NCBI GenBank assembly: GCA_002892395.1
Contig: NBBL01000004.1
Location: forward strand, 62,001 to 126,000
DNA from: Lachnospiraceae bacterium
Lineage (GTDB): Bacteria > Bacillota > Clostridia > Lachnospirales > Lachnospiraceae
DNA: 64,000 nucleotides
Direction: 5' to 3'
Shown here: piece after piece, positions 42,079 to 50,334 of the stretch
Numbering within the stretch: the stretch's first letter is position 1
Layout: each line of letters opens with the position of its first letter
Position numbers and translations under genes: made by a program
The notes under the pieces: model-generated
Databases searched by the model: none
Seen by the model: only the letters and a program-made list of their open reading frames with translations
What the model was told of the DNA's origin: nothing

Positions 42079-43518
42079 CTAATAGGCAATGCCCCAGTAA
42101 ACCATCTTGGTCGCAGGTCTGCCGCAGCAAACGCAGGTTCCGGAACTATGGTCCTGTTCAAACGGAATGCAGCGGCTCGTGGCGCCGGTCTCCTCTTTGA
42201 TTCGATCCTCACATTCACGGCACCCGCACCACATGGCGCGAACAAAGCCGGGACGGTTCTTCACGGTATCCGAGAACTCCTCCATTGTCCGTACATCGTA
42301 GGTGTGAGCGTCTCTGTGGGCCTTTGCGCGCTGATACATGTCCCTCTGTATCGCTTCCAGCAAGGCTCCGGTCTCCTCCTCCATCTGCGCAAGCTCCACC
42401 GTGATTTTTTCTCCTGTATCCCGTCTCACCAGTACGCACTGCCCGGATGCCATGTCCTTCGGGCCGATCTCAAGACGAAGCGGAATTCCCCGCATTTCAC
42501 AATCTGCAAACTTAAATCCCGGACGGCGGTCGGAATCGTCCAGCTTGACCCGGATGCCCGCCTTAAGCAGCCGGGCGGTCAGCTCCCTCGCCTTGTCAAG
42601 GACACCCTCCTTGTGCATCTGAACCGGGATAACCATCACCTGGGTAGGCGCGATATGCGGCGGCAGCTTTAAGCCGGAATCATCTCCGTGCACCATGATA
42701 ATCGCCCCGATCATTCGCGTGGTCATGCCCCATGAGGTCTGATGCATATATTTCAGGCTGTTGTCCTTATCCTGAAACTGCATTCCGAAGGCCCGGGCAA
42801 AACCGTCCCCGAAATTGTGGCTGGTTCCGCTTTGCAGCGCCTTTCCGTCGTGCATCAGAGACTCAATCGTATACGTTGCGATGGCGCCGGCAAATTTCTC
42901 CTTCTCCGTCTTCTGACCGCGCACCACCGGAATTGCCAGATCCTCCTCGCAAAAATCCGCATAGACCTTCAGCATCATCTCCGTGCGCTCCTCGGCTTCT
43001 TTTGCAGATGCATGCACAGTATGCCCCTCCTGCCAGAGAAATTCTCTGGAGCGGAGGAACGGACGCGTCGTCTTTTCCCAGCGGACAACCGAGCACCACT
43101 GATTCAGGAGCTGAGGCAAATCCCGATAGGACTGCACCGTCCTGGCATAATAATCGCAGAACAGCGTCTCCGAGGTGGGGCGCACACAAAGCTTCTCCTG
43201 AAGCGGCTCCAGTCCCCCCTGGGTGACCCACGCCACCTCCGGTGCAAAGCCCTCCACATGATCCTTTTCCTTTTGCAGCAGGCTCTCCGGAATAAAGACC
43301 GGCATATAGCAGTTCTGCACCCCTGTCGCCTTGAATCGCGCGTCCAGATTTTTCTGAATTGCCTCCCAGATCGCATAACCTGCCGGCTTGATTACCATAC
43401 AGCCCTTGACGCTCGTGTAGTCACAAAGCTCCGCTTTTTTTACAATATCCGTGTACCACTGGGCGAAATCCTCTTCCATGGAGGTGATTTCTTTTACCAG
43501 CTTCTTATCTTCTGCCAT
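42079..43518 (-). CDS. proS: Prolyl-tRNA synthetase, archaeal/eukaryotic-type (ProS type 3)
   Basis: A 479-residue class II synthetase. Motif-2 region [20 protein letters not shown] and motif-3-like [19 protein letters not shown] are present, and the C-terminal zinc-binding-like region [16 protein letters not shown] near CIPFEQ is typical of the type without the INS editing domain. Lack of the editing insertion fits with a free-standing YbaK deacylase at 8.6 kb that clears Cys-tRNA(Pro). GAGGAG precedes the ATG at 43518; it follows prs by 18 bases. Confidence 0.95.
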   Translation of the reverse strand: MAEDKKLVKEITSMEEDFAQWYTDIVKKAELCDYTSVKGCMVIKPAGYAIWEAIQKNLDARFKATGVQNCYMPVFIPESLLQKEKDHVEGFAPEVAWVTQGGLEPLQEKLCVRPTSETLFCDYYARTVQSYRDLPQLLNQWCSVVRWEKTTRPFLRSREFLWQEGHTVHASAKEAEERTEMMLKVYADFCEEDLAIPVVRGQKTEKEKFAGAIATYTIESLMHDGKALQSGTSHNFGDGFARAFGMQFQDKDNSLKYMHQTSWGMTTRMIGAIIMVHGDDSGLKLPPHIAPTQVMVIPVQMHKEGVLDKARELTARLLKAGIRVKLDDSDRRPGFKFADCEMRGIPLRLEIGPKDMASGQCVLVRRDTGEKITVELAQMEEETGALLEAIQRDMYQRAKAHRDAHTYDVRTMEEFSDTVKNRPGFVRAMWCGCRECEDRIKEETGATSRCIPFEQDHSSGTCVCCGRPATKMVYWGIAY

Positions 43519-43536
43519 TCTGTACTCCTCGGAATC

Positions 43537-44742
43537 TTATTTCAGGCTCACTTCCTTGCTTCTCTCCGCCAGTGCTGCCTTATGCTTTTCCAATACCCGG
43601 TGAATCCGCTCGCTCGGCTGCAGCAGCTCGCTGATGGAGGTGTCGTGGTTCAGGCTGTCAATCAGAAGCGCCACATATTTACTCATTTCGACACTGACAT
43701 AGTACGGGCGCCCAAGCAGCTCCGGACTCTGATACACCAGATTCGTCGTGAAGATTCTGTCGATGATTCCGTTTTCATAGTAACGGTCAAAGCGGGACAG
43801 ACCGTTGGTAAAGAGACCGAAGGTTCCGCAGATAAACACCTTTCCCGCCTTCCGGCGCTTCAACTCCTTTGCCACCTCCTGCACGGTTTCCCCGGAAGAA
43901 ATCATGTCATCCACAACCACCACATCCTTTCCGGCCACATCGGCGCCGAGAAATTCATGTGCCACAATCGGATTTCTCCCTTCCACAATTCGCGTGTAGT
44001 CCCGCCGCTTATAAAACATTCCCACATCCAGTCCCAGCATATTGGCAAAATAAATTGCGCGCCCCATGCCGCTCTCGTCCGGACTTATAATCATCATGTG
44101 ATCCGAATCCACCCGGAGCGACGGCTCAGACGCGAGCAGCGCCTTGATAAACTGGTAGATCGGCTGCACCGTCTCAAAGCCCTTCAGCGGAATGGAGTTC
44201 TGAACTCTGGGGTCGTGAGCATCAAATGTGATGATATTCTCCACTCCCATATTCACCAGCTCATGCAGCGCAAGGGCACAGTCCAGGGATTCCCGTCCGT
44301 TTCTCTTGTTCTGTCGGCTCTCGTACAGGAACGGCATGATAACATTGATGCGCCTGGCCTTTCCCGCGGCCGCCATGATGATCCGCTTTAAATCGGAGAA
44401 ATGGTCGTCCGGCGACATATGGTTTGTCATCCCGCAAAGAGAGTAAGTCAGACTGTGGTTGCAGACATCCACCATAAGGAAAAGATCGTCTCCCCGCACA
44501 GACTCCAGAATGGTCCCCTTCCCTTCTCCGGTGCCAAAGCGGCTGACCTGCGTCTTGACAAGATAGGACTCTCTCTGATACCTGGAGAAGGCAATGGTGT
44601 TTTTGTGCTCACTCTGCCTTGCGCTTCTCCACCGAACCAGATAGTCATTGACCTTTTTCCCGAATTCCTCACAGCTTTTTAACGGCACCAGGCCCAGTGG
44701 ACCTACTGGTATTGTCTCAATTTCTTTGTCTTCATTCGCCAT
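43537..44742 (-). CDS. prs: Ribose-phosphate pyrophosphokinase, long form
   Basis: A 401-residue PRPP synthase. The PRPP-binding loop is VVVVDDMISSGETVQEVA near residues 275-292, and FDAHDPRVQNSIPL near residue 175 corresponds to the conserved DLHxxQIQGFF-like stretch, here changed. Family enzymes are usually about 310-330 residues, so this is a longer clostridial type with extra N- and C-terminal segments. PRPP feeds purine, pyrimidine, His, Trp and NAD synthesis. It lies between dnaI and proS in one orientation with short spacers. Confidence 0.88.
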   Translation of the reverse strand: MANEDKEIETIPVGPLGLVPLKSCEEFGKKVNDYLVRWRSARQSEHKNTIAFSRYQRESYLVKTQVSRFGTGEGKGTILESVRGDDLFLMVDVCNHSLTYSLCGMTNHMSPDDHFSDLKRIIMAAAGKARRINVIMPFLYESRQNKRNGRESLDCALALHELVNMGVENIITFDAHDPRVQNSIPLKGFETVQPIYQFIKALLASEPSLRVDSDHMMIISPDESGMGRAIYFANMLGLDVGMFYKRRDYTRIVEGRNPIVAHEFLGADVAGKDVVVVDDMISSGETVQEVAKELKRRKAGKVFICGTFGLFTNGLSRFDRYYENGIIDRIFTTNLVYQSPELLGRPYYVSVEMSKYVALLIDSLNHDTSISELLQPSERIHRVLEKHKAALAERSKEVSLK

Positions 44743-44766
44743 GTTAAGTCTTCTCCCCTTATCCCT

Positions 44767-45771
44767 TTACATTCCCATTTCCTTCATCCGCTTCTTCGCG
44801 CGGATATCACCTCCGTAGAGCATGAGTATATCATATTCGCTGGCAATCCGCGAGGTGGTTCTGTCTGAGTACAGCTCCCTTAACTTCTGCAGCGACAGAT
44901 TCGTGGAAATCACGGTTCCCCGTTCCGCATGCAGTCTTGCATTGATGAGATAAAACAGCTGAGAAGCGGAAAAAGCATTGGGAACCTCTGTCCCCAAATC
45001 GTCCAGAATCAGCAGATCACAGCTGAAAATATACTCGTACAGCTCCTGAACGGCAAGCTCCTCCGTCTTTTCCATTCTGACCTTTGCAAGGCAGTCAAAC
45101 AGCTCCAGTGCCGTGAGATAGACGACTGCATAGCCCTGCTCAATCAATTCCTTTGCAATGCTGTTGGAGAGAAAGGTCTTTCCGACTCCGGTATTTCCCT
45201 GAAACAAAATGCTTTCACGGTGCTCTTTGAAGCGCTTCACATAGGTTTGGCAACGGGCTTCCACCTGCCTCATCCAGGCGCGCTCCGTCATCCCGATTGC
45301 ATTCAGAATCTGTCTGTCGTCGTACCAGTCGAGAGAAAAGCTTTGAAAGTTTTCCCTCTCCAGGAGCTTCTCCAGATTTGACCTTGCGTACAGCAGGTTC
45401 ACCGCCCGACTGTGAAAGCAGTGGCATTTTTTCCCATCCGCCAGCAAACCGGTATCCCTGCAGTCCTTGCAGTGATACCGAGGCTCCAGTTCATCCTCCG
45501 GGTAGCCTGCGCTCCGAAGAAGCCGTTTCTTTTCCGCCTCAATCTCGGAGACCTCCCGGGAAAATCCCGCCGCTGCTGACGGGTCTCCCTCCCGAACTCC
45601 TTTCCGGAACCGTTCCAAGGCAGAAACTGCCACCCTCTTTTCCAGATCTCTTAGCTCCGGAAGCCTCTCATAAACCCGCTCTCTCCGTTCCCTGAGCTCC
45701 CTGCGGTTTTCCGCCTGCAGCCTCTCGTATTCGCGTAAGATCGCGTTAAATTGCGAATTACTCAGCGCCAT
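44767..45771 (-). CDS. dnaI: Helicase-loader-type ATPase (DnaI/DnaC-like)
   Basis: A 334-residue AAA+ protein. A cysteine cluster (CKDCRDTGLL, CHCF) in the first 150 residues forms a zinc-binding-type region as in Firmicutes DnaI. The ATPase domain has Walker A GNTGVGKTFLSNSIAKEL near residue 190 and Walker B LLILDDLGTE near residue 255, with RTTSRIASEYD near the arginine-finger region. It probably loads DnaB (encoded at 4.7-6 kb) at forks. AAGGAG precedes the ATG. It follows dnaD by 30 bases. Confidence 0.9.
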   Translation of the reverse strand: MALSNSQFNAILREYERLQAENRRELRERRERVYERLPELRDLEKRVAVSALERFRKGVREGDPSAAAGFSREVSEIEAEKKRLLRSAGYPEDELEPRYHCKDCRDTGLLADGKKCHCFHSRAVNLLYARSNLEKLLERENFQSFSLDWYDDRQILNAIGMTERAWMRQVEARCQTYVKRFKEHRESILFQGNTGVGKTFLSNSIAKELIEQGYAVVYLTALELFDCLAKVRMEKTEELAVQELYEYIFSCDLLILDDLGTEVPNAFSASQLFYLINARLHAERGTVISTNLSLQKLRELYSDRTTSRIASEYDILMLYGGDIRAKKRMKEMGM

Positions 45772-45801
45772 GTTCCGACTCCTTCACACGAAAACCGGGG
45801 A

Positions 45802-46968
45802 TCAGCCCTGCCCCAGCTTTTTTTTCATCATACGAAGCGCCAATGCATCCAGATCGTCATTTCTCTGCTCGAAGTTATTAAAGCGGGTTCCTCCGCTCTT
45901 CCCGCTTTTTACCGCCGGTCCACGGTTCTTTTTTCCATCCTTTGCCCGCGCCGTCTCAAGCCGCTCCATGTCCTCTTTGGTTCGGATACCTTCGTTTTTC
46001 CACTCCTTGATGATCCGGTCCGCGTAGGGAAAGCTCGGCTTTCCGATTTTGATCAGTGTCCGGCTGCATGCCTCCAGAATCAATTCGTCGGAGAGTCCGG
46101 ATCCATCGTACCAGGATCGAATGAAGCGCAGCTCTTCTGTGCCCGGATCACGACCGTTTAATCCGAAGGCCCGCATGACCCCATAGACCTCCGCCGTATA
46201 CTGTCCGCCGCTTTTCTTCGCCTGCTCTGTGGTCCGTATTCCCCTTCGGTACCAGTCCAGTGCAACACTCTCAAAATACCGCAGCGACGTCTTTCGGTTC
46301 TGGGCACAGCGCTCTGCAAGATAAACCAGCAGATCTGCCGGGAGCTCCAGCACATCGTAGAGATATGCGATGGTTTCATTGTCCGTCTGAGAAAAGATTT
46401 TGGAAAGGTAGCGCTGAATCACATAGAGCAGCTGGGTGAATTCTTCATTTTCGCGTAATTTCACAAAATCGATCCCGCCCTTGTCCGGAATCGGGTTCAG
46501 CGTGACAGAATCTGTCGCTCCGATTCCCTGTTCCTCCTGCTCCTGTGCTTCCTGCTCCTGTGCTTCCTGCTCCTGCTCTTCCTGCTCCTGTTCCTCCTGC
46601 TCCTGTTCCGCGCTCTCTTCGGTTCCTCTCCGGGACTCCGTCTCCTGTCCGATGTCCCCTTCCCGCCTCGGCTCCGGCGCTTCCTCCTCGGAGTCGATCC
46701 GCGCCGATTCCCACTGTGTTCCGGCAGCCGGCTCCATCCGGATAAGCCCCTGGCGCTCCCATCTGGACAGCGCACGCCTGACATCTCCCTCTGTCAGCTC
46801 CAGTGCCTCCGCGATTCCTCCCGCCGTAATCTCCTCTCCCGTGTGGCGAAGGAGATATAAAAACACCTTCACGTACTCTCCGTTCGCCGACGGCATCCAG
46901 CAATCTATAAATTCATTGGAAACCAGTGTTACTGCCGGCAGGCAGCCGTTTCCAAAATTCACCTTCAT
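45802..46968 (-). CDS. dnaD: DnaD-domain primosome protein
   Basis: A 388-residue protein with an N-terminal winged-helix region (about residues 1-90; KVFLYLLRHTGEEITAGGIAEAL, DVRRALSRWERQGLI), a low-complexity Gln/Glu segment and two DnaB2/DnaD-type helical domains (FSQTDNETIAYLYDVLEL; DEELILEACSRTLIKIGKPSFPYADRI-like). DnaD remodels origin DNA and helps load helicase. ATG at 46968 has AGGGGG 8 bases upstream. First gene of a dnaD-dnaI-prs-proS series, with DnaA boxes over its promoter. Confidence 0.92.
   Translation of the reverse strand: MKVNFGNGCLPAVTLVSNEFIDCWMPSANGEYVKVFLYLLRHTGEEITAGGIAEALELTEGDVRRALSRWERQGLIRMEPAAGTQWESARIDSEEEAPEPRREGDIGQETESRRGTEESAEQEQEEQEQEEQEQEAQEQEAQEQEEQGIGATDSVTLNPIPDKGGIDFVKLRENEEFTQLLYVIQRYLSKIFSQTDNETIAYLYDVLELPADLLVYLAERCAQNRKTSLRYFESVALDWYRRGIRTTEQAKKSGGQYTAEVYGVMRAFGLNGRDPGTEELRFIRSWYDGSGLSDELILEACSRTLIKIGKPSFPYADRIIKEWKNEGIRTKEDMERLETARAKDGKKNRGPAVKSGKSGGTRFNNFEQRNDDLDALALRMMKKKLGQG
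46531..46605. repeat. 15-bp tandem repeat inside dnaD
   Basis: Five units of a 15-base repeat built on TCCTGCTCCTG (plus strand) encode alternating Gln/Glu (QEQEE/QEQEA) in DnaD, in the linker between the winged-helix and the DnaD domains. A pure-repeat linker of this sort can vary in length by slippage. Confidence 0.75.
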
Positions 46969-47042
46969 ATCTGTTCCCCCTGCACGATCCAAAACTCCTT
47001 TCCCATGACGGAAAATCCCCTTCAGATCTCCCGCTTTTGCCT

Positions 47043-47071
47043 AGTTTAGCACAGAGACCCGTAAATTTGAA
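47043..47071 (-). promoter_or_regulatory. dnaD promoter
   Basis: TTCAAA (47066-47071) and TAAACT (47043-47048) on the minus strand, 17-base spacer, with TGTGC extended -10. Predicted start near 47036. Confidence 0.68.
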
Positions 47072-47088
47072 GTCACAGGAGGACCCCC

Positions 47089-47145
47089 GCATCCACAAGT
47101 TTATCCACAGTGTGGACATCCTTTGATTGTGGATTTTGTGCATAA
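47089..47145. promoter_or_regulatory. Cluster of five DnaA-box-like sites upstream of dnaD
   Basis: A perfect TTATCCACA lies at 47101-47109. Around it are GCATCCACA (47089-47097), TGTGGACAT (47111-47119), TGTGGATTT (47128-47136) and TGTGCATAA (47137-47145); the last differs from the box by one base and the others by two, on the strand shown or its complement. All five lie within 57 bp directly upstream of the dnaD -35. No dnaA or dnaN gene is nearby, so regulation rather than the origin is more likely. Confidence 0.72.
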
Positions 47146-47167
47146 GTTGATGCTTTGATTTCACTCG

Positions 47168-47202
47168 CAAAAAAAGATCCGGGCGAAACAGCGCCGCCCG
47201 GT
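47168..47202 (-). terminator. murC terminator
   Basis: CCGGGCG (47179-47185) pairs with CGCCCGG (47195-47201), and seven T follow on the minus strand after ATC. It ends just before the DnaA-box cluster. Confidence 0.85.
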
Positions 47203-47219
47203 TGATTTCCTTCCATATT

Positions 47220-48605
47220 TCACAGAGCAAGAAGATGCTCCCCGATCTTATAGACATCTCCGGCGCCCATTGTTATGCACAAATCGCCTGAGGATAAGTG
47301 TTCCTGCAAATAACGCTCAATCTGGTCAAAGCGGGGAAAAAAAACAGCTTTTCCCTTTTGCTTTTGGTTGATGCGCTCCGCGAGCATGGCGGAGCTTACG
47401 CCCAGGGTGTCCGTCTCCCGCGCCGCGTAAATCTCTGCCAGCACAACGTGATCCGCGTGATTCAGGACCTCAGCAAAGTCCTCCATCAACGCTTTGGTTC
47501 TCGTATAGGTATGGGGCTGAAACACGCACCAGAGTTTCTTGTGCGGATAGTTCTTCGCCGCCAGCAGCGTCGCCTCGATTTCCTGGGGGTGATGCGCATA
47601 ATCATCCACGATGATCGCGCCGTTCCGCTCCCCCTTTTTTTCAAAGCGGCGGGCAGCCCCGCTATAGGCCTCCAGCCCCGCCTTGACTGCCTCCGGAGAA
47701 ATTCCCAGCCGTTCCGCTGCCGCCAGCGCTGCCAACGCATTGTACACGTTGTGCTCCCCCGGCACCTTAAGCTGGATCCGCTCTCCTGCCCGGCCGTAAA
47801 TCACCGGAATAAAGGAGGCGCAGCCCTCCCCGTCAAAGCGGATTTCGGTGGCACATACATCTGCATGCTCCCGTCCCACGGTGATGATGCATCCCGTAAA
47901 TCCCTCCACAATCTCCCTGTAATTTCGAATCCGATTGTCGATGACTACGGTTCCGCCCTCCGGGAGACGTTCCACAAACAGGTGAAAGGAATGCCGAATG
48001 TCCTTCAGATCCTTGAAAAAATCCAAATGATCCGCCTCGATGTTTAAAATGACTTCGATGGTCGGATGGAACGAAAGAAAGCTGTTAGTATACTCGCAGG
48101 CCTCCAGAAGCATGGTCTCATTCCCGCCGATTCGGATATTCCCGCCGATCAGAGGAAGAATTCCGCCGACGGAAACTGTCGGATCCGCCCCCGCTCCCAC
48201 CAGAATATGAGCCAACATAGAGGTGGTGCTGGTCTTCCCGTGGGTTCCGCTGACTGCAATGCTGTTTCGGTATCTTTGCATCATCTGCCCCAGAAGCTCC
48301 GCCCGCGGCAGCAGCGGGATCTTCTTCTCCCGGCAGCAGATCCACTCCGGGTTGTCCGGGTGAATGGCCGCCGTATAGACTGCGCAGTCAATGTCATCCG
48401 GAATATTTTCTTGCTTCTGCCCATAGTATATGGTGGCGCCGCAGCGATAGAGATGATCGGTAAAGCTGCTCTCTTTGGCATCGCTCCCGCTGACCCGAAA
48501 GCCCTCCCGCAGAAGAATCTCTGCGAGACCGCTCATACTGACGCCTCCGATTCCAATGAAATAGATATGAGCCGGATGCTCAAAATCCACCTGGTACCTC
48601 TCCAT
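47220..48605 (-). CDS. murC: UDP-N-acetylmuramate--L-alanine ligase
   Basis: A 461-residue Mur ligase. The N-terminal GIGGVSMSGLAEIL is the UDP-binding motif, the ATP site is VSGTHGKTSTTSM near residue 118, and YAHHPQEIEATL with FQPHTYTRTKALMEDF is near residues 315-350. It adds L-Ala to UDP-MurNAc in the cytoplasm. GGAGGAAGAGGG precedes the ATG. It lies 40 bases after queT with no promoter seen between. Confidence 0.97.
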   Translation of the reverse strand: MERYQVDFEHPAHIYFIGIGGVSMSGLAEILLREGFRVSGSDAKESSFTDHLYRCGATIYYGQKQENIPDDIDCAVYTAAIHPDNPEWICCREKKIPLLPRAELLGQMMQRYRNSIAVSGTHGKTSTTSMLAHILVGAGADPTVSVGGILPLIGGNIRIGGNETMLLEACEYTNSFLSFHPTIEVILNIEADHLDFFKDLKDIRHSFHLFVERLPEGGTVVIDNRIRNYREIVEGFTGCIITVGREHADVCATEIRFDGEGCASFIPVIYGRAGERIQLKVPGEHNVYNALAALAAAERLGISPEAVKAGLEAYSGAARRFEKKGERNGAIIVDDYAHHPQEIEATLLAAKNYPHKKLWCVFQPHTYTRTKALMEDFAEVLNHADHVVLAEIYAARETDTLGVSSAMLAERINQKQKGKAVFFPRFDQIERYLQEHLSSGDLCITMGAGDVYKIGEHLLAL

Positions 48606-48645
48606 CCCTCTTCCTCCGATTTCCGAACACGCGAGGCACGCTCTG

Positions 48646-49140
48646 TCATTTTACCGGGATAAAAAATCTGCTCCCGTACTTTTGCAGTGCGACGCGGAGC
48701 AGATTTCCAAGAACTCCCACCGCCAGCACCTCTCCGATTCCCACTGTCAGCATCATAAACGGAATCAGTTCCTCCGCTCCGTAGGCAAAGCGAAGCACAA
48801 ACGGAATGATTGCCGCATTGGCAACAATCGGAGGCAGTGCGGAAAGCACGCCGGCCCTTCGCATGCGATAGGTTCCGATTGCTCCGATCAGTGTGGCAAG
48901 GCTTCCGAACACCACATCCATAGGCGCTGCTCCCGCCATAAAATTGGCCAGAAGGCAACCCACAAACAGGCCCGGAATCGCCGCCGGAGAAAAGACCGGA
49001 AGGATGCAAAGCGCCTCGGAGATCCGAAATTGAATCGGTCCGAAGCTGACCGGTATGGTGGCATACGTAATGGCCGTGTAAATGGCTGCCAGCAGCCCTC
49101 CGTAAGCGAGATTCATCGTCTTTTCGTTCTTGTTGTTCAT
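48646..49140 (-). CDS. queT: Queuosine-precursor ECF transporter S component QueT
   Basis: A 164-residue membrane protein with five to six hydrophobic helices. PVSFGPIQFRISEALCILP and AAIPGLFVGCLLANFM followed by DVVFGSLATLIGAIGT match QueT, which imports a queuine/preQ precursor with the ECF module. ATG at 49140 has GGAGG 8 bases upstream; that site lies in the 3' tail of a preQ1-I riboswitch, which supports the substrate assignment. Confidence 0.93.
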   Translation of the reverse strand: MNNKNEKTMNLAYGGLLAAIYTAITYATIPVSFGPIQFRISEALCILPVFSPAAIPGLFVGCLLANFMAGAAPMDVVFGSLATLIGAIGTYRMRRAGVLSALPPIVANAAIIPFVLRFAYGAEELIPFMMLTVGIGEVLAVGVLGNLLRVALQKYGSRFFIPVK

Positions 49141-49147
49141 CAAAAAA

Positions 49148-49193
49148 ACCTCCGTAGTTTTGTTTTCGGTGAGGATGGTCACGAACTCACCTT
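49148..49193 (-). promoter_or_regulatory. preQ1-I riboswitch
   Basis: The minus strand reads GGTGAG, then a TTCGTGACCAT loop, then CTCACC (P1), followed by an A-rich tail ending AAACTACGGAGG. CGTG in the loop can pair with TACG in the tail to make the H-type pseudoknot. The tail includes the queT Shine-Dalgarno, so ligand binding should block translation. Sequence layout and the downstream queT gene agree. Confidence 0.82.
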
Positions 49194-49212
49194 TGATTCT
49201 GAAAGCGGATGT

Positions 49213-49241
49213 ATTATATCACTCTTGTTCCCCGGAATCAA
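49213..49241 (-). promoter_or_regulatory. queT promoter
   Basis: TTGATT (49236-49241) and TATAAT (49213-49218) on the minus strand, 17-base spacer, overlapping the gap after the flavin reductase gene. Confidence 0.82.
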
Positions 49242-49250
49242 ATCCTCCGT

Positions 49251-49820
49251 TTATCCTCGTTTTTTCTTGACGGAATACCCGTAACGCCCCAGCAGCGCTC
49301 CCAGCCCATAGTATTCTCCGTGCGAGTAGGCAACCAGTCCCGCCCGCTCCAGCGCCAGCCTGCCGTTTTTCTCCAGCAGTCCCGGATCCACATCCACTGC
49401 CACCACCTCTGCAAGAAACATGGTGTGTGATCCCAGCGGAATCACCTGCTTCACCCGGCATTCCAGATTAACCGGGCTTTCCGCGATCAGCGGCGTGGAA
49501 ATCCTGCTGGCTTTTTGCGGAGTCAGCCGCAAATGCTTCCATTTGTCCACTTCCCGCCCGGATCTCACGCCGGCCTCATCCGCCTGTCTCACCAGCGCTT
49601 CGGTTGTCAGATTCACCACAAATTCCCGGCTTTCCTCCAGCATATGAAAGGAATAGCGCTCCGGGCGCACGGAGATGGAAACCATGGCAGGATCAGAGCA
49701 CACGGTTCCTGCCCATGCCACGGTGATGATGTTCTGATTTCCTTCGTTGTCCCTGCAGCTTACCATGACTGCCGGAACCGGATAAAGCATGTTTCCGGGC
49801 TTCCAAGCGATCTTGTCCAT
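49251..49820 (-). CDS. Flavin reductase-like FMN-binding protein
   Basis: A 189-residue protein of the flavin reductase/FMN-binding split-barrel family. NIITVAWAGTVCSDPAMVSISVR near residue 30 and EFVVNLTTEALVRQAD, with AESPVNLECRVKQVIPLGSHTMFLAEVV, match the family. It probably binds FMN and uses NAD(P)H; substrate is unknown. The start lies 128 bases inside the end of the aroK frame, with GGGAGG before the ATG. Confidence 0.87.
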   Translation of the reverse strand: MDKIAWKPGNMLYPVPAVMVSCRDNEGNQNIITVAWAGTVCSDPAMVSISVRPERYSFHMLEESREFVVNLTTEALVRQADEAGVRSGREVDKWKHLRLTPQKASRISTPLIAESPVNLECRVKQVIPLGSHTMFLAEVVAVDVDPGLLEKNGRLALERAGLVAYSHGEYYGLGALLGRYGYSVKKKRG

Positions 49821-50334
49821 TTCTGCCGCCTCCCTCTCCCAGCGCTTCTACAATCGCCTCCACCACCTTTCTCGTTCCCAATCCGGTCTCATCGATGGTG
49901 ATGTCTGCGTATTTCTCATATAATTTCACCCGCTCATCGTAGAGCTGCTTCAGACTCTGACCTTTTTTGATGCTCACGCCCCGCGCTTCCAGGTTTCCCA
50001 GTCGTCTTCGGATGGCCGGATAGGGAAGCTTTAAGTAGATGACGGTCCCCAGCGCCCGGAGATGTGCCATCGCGTCCTCTCCGTAGACCACACTGCCTCC
50101 CGGTGCGATCACTGCATACTCCGCCTGAAGTCCTGCATGGATCTCGTTTTCCAGAGCGCGGAACCCATCGTCCCCGTGCTCCGCAATCAGCTCCTTTAAA
50201 AGCTTTCCGGTCTGCTCCTGAATGATGAGATCCCCGTCCAGGAAGCGCCGCCCGGTTTTTTTTGCCAGCACCACTCCAACCGTGCTTTTCCCGGAGGCCG
50301 GCATTCCGATCAGCGTAATACAGCCCTTACTCAT
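49693..50334 (-). CDS. aroK: Shikimate kinase with out-of-frame C-terminal extension
   Basis: A 213-residue protein. Residues 1-170 are a normal shikimate kinase: Walker A GMPASGKSTVGVVLA, a FLDGDLIIQEQTGK substrate segment, and GGSVV(Y). The last roughly 43 residues (GGGRNGQDRLEARKHALSG...) are read in another frame over the start of the flavin reductase gene and look non-functional, suggesting that the original stop was lost. It phosphorylates shikimate in aromatic amino-acid synthesis. Its ATG overlaps the end of the upstream nucleotidyltransferase gene by 8 bases. Confidence 0.88.
   Translation of the reverse strand: MSKGCITLIGMPASGKSTVGVVLAKKTGRRFLDGDLIIQEQTGKLLKELIAEHGDDGFRALENEIHAGLQAEYAVIAPGGSVVYGEDAMAHLRALGTVIYLKLPYPAIRRRLGNLEARGVSIKKGQSLKQLYDERVKLYEKYADITIDETGLGTRKVVEAIVEALGEGGGRNGQDRLEARKHALSGSGSHGKLQGQRRKSEHHHRGMGRNRVL

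Noticed and set aside
42009-42245. 79-codon N-terminal extension of the CCA transferase
   Set aside because: It lies over the end of proS and the hairpin, and the family start MTIPEHV has its own ribosome binding site at 42008.
43519-43536. T-box or other tRNA-sensing leader for proS
   Set aside because: Only 18 bases separate prs and proS; no leader exists.
47089-47145. Replication origin
   Set aside because: DnaA boxes are present but there is no dnaA/dnaN neighbour and no AT-rich unwinding region, and the boxes sit exactly over a promoter.
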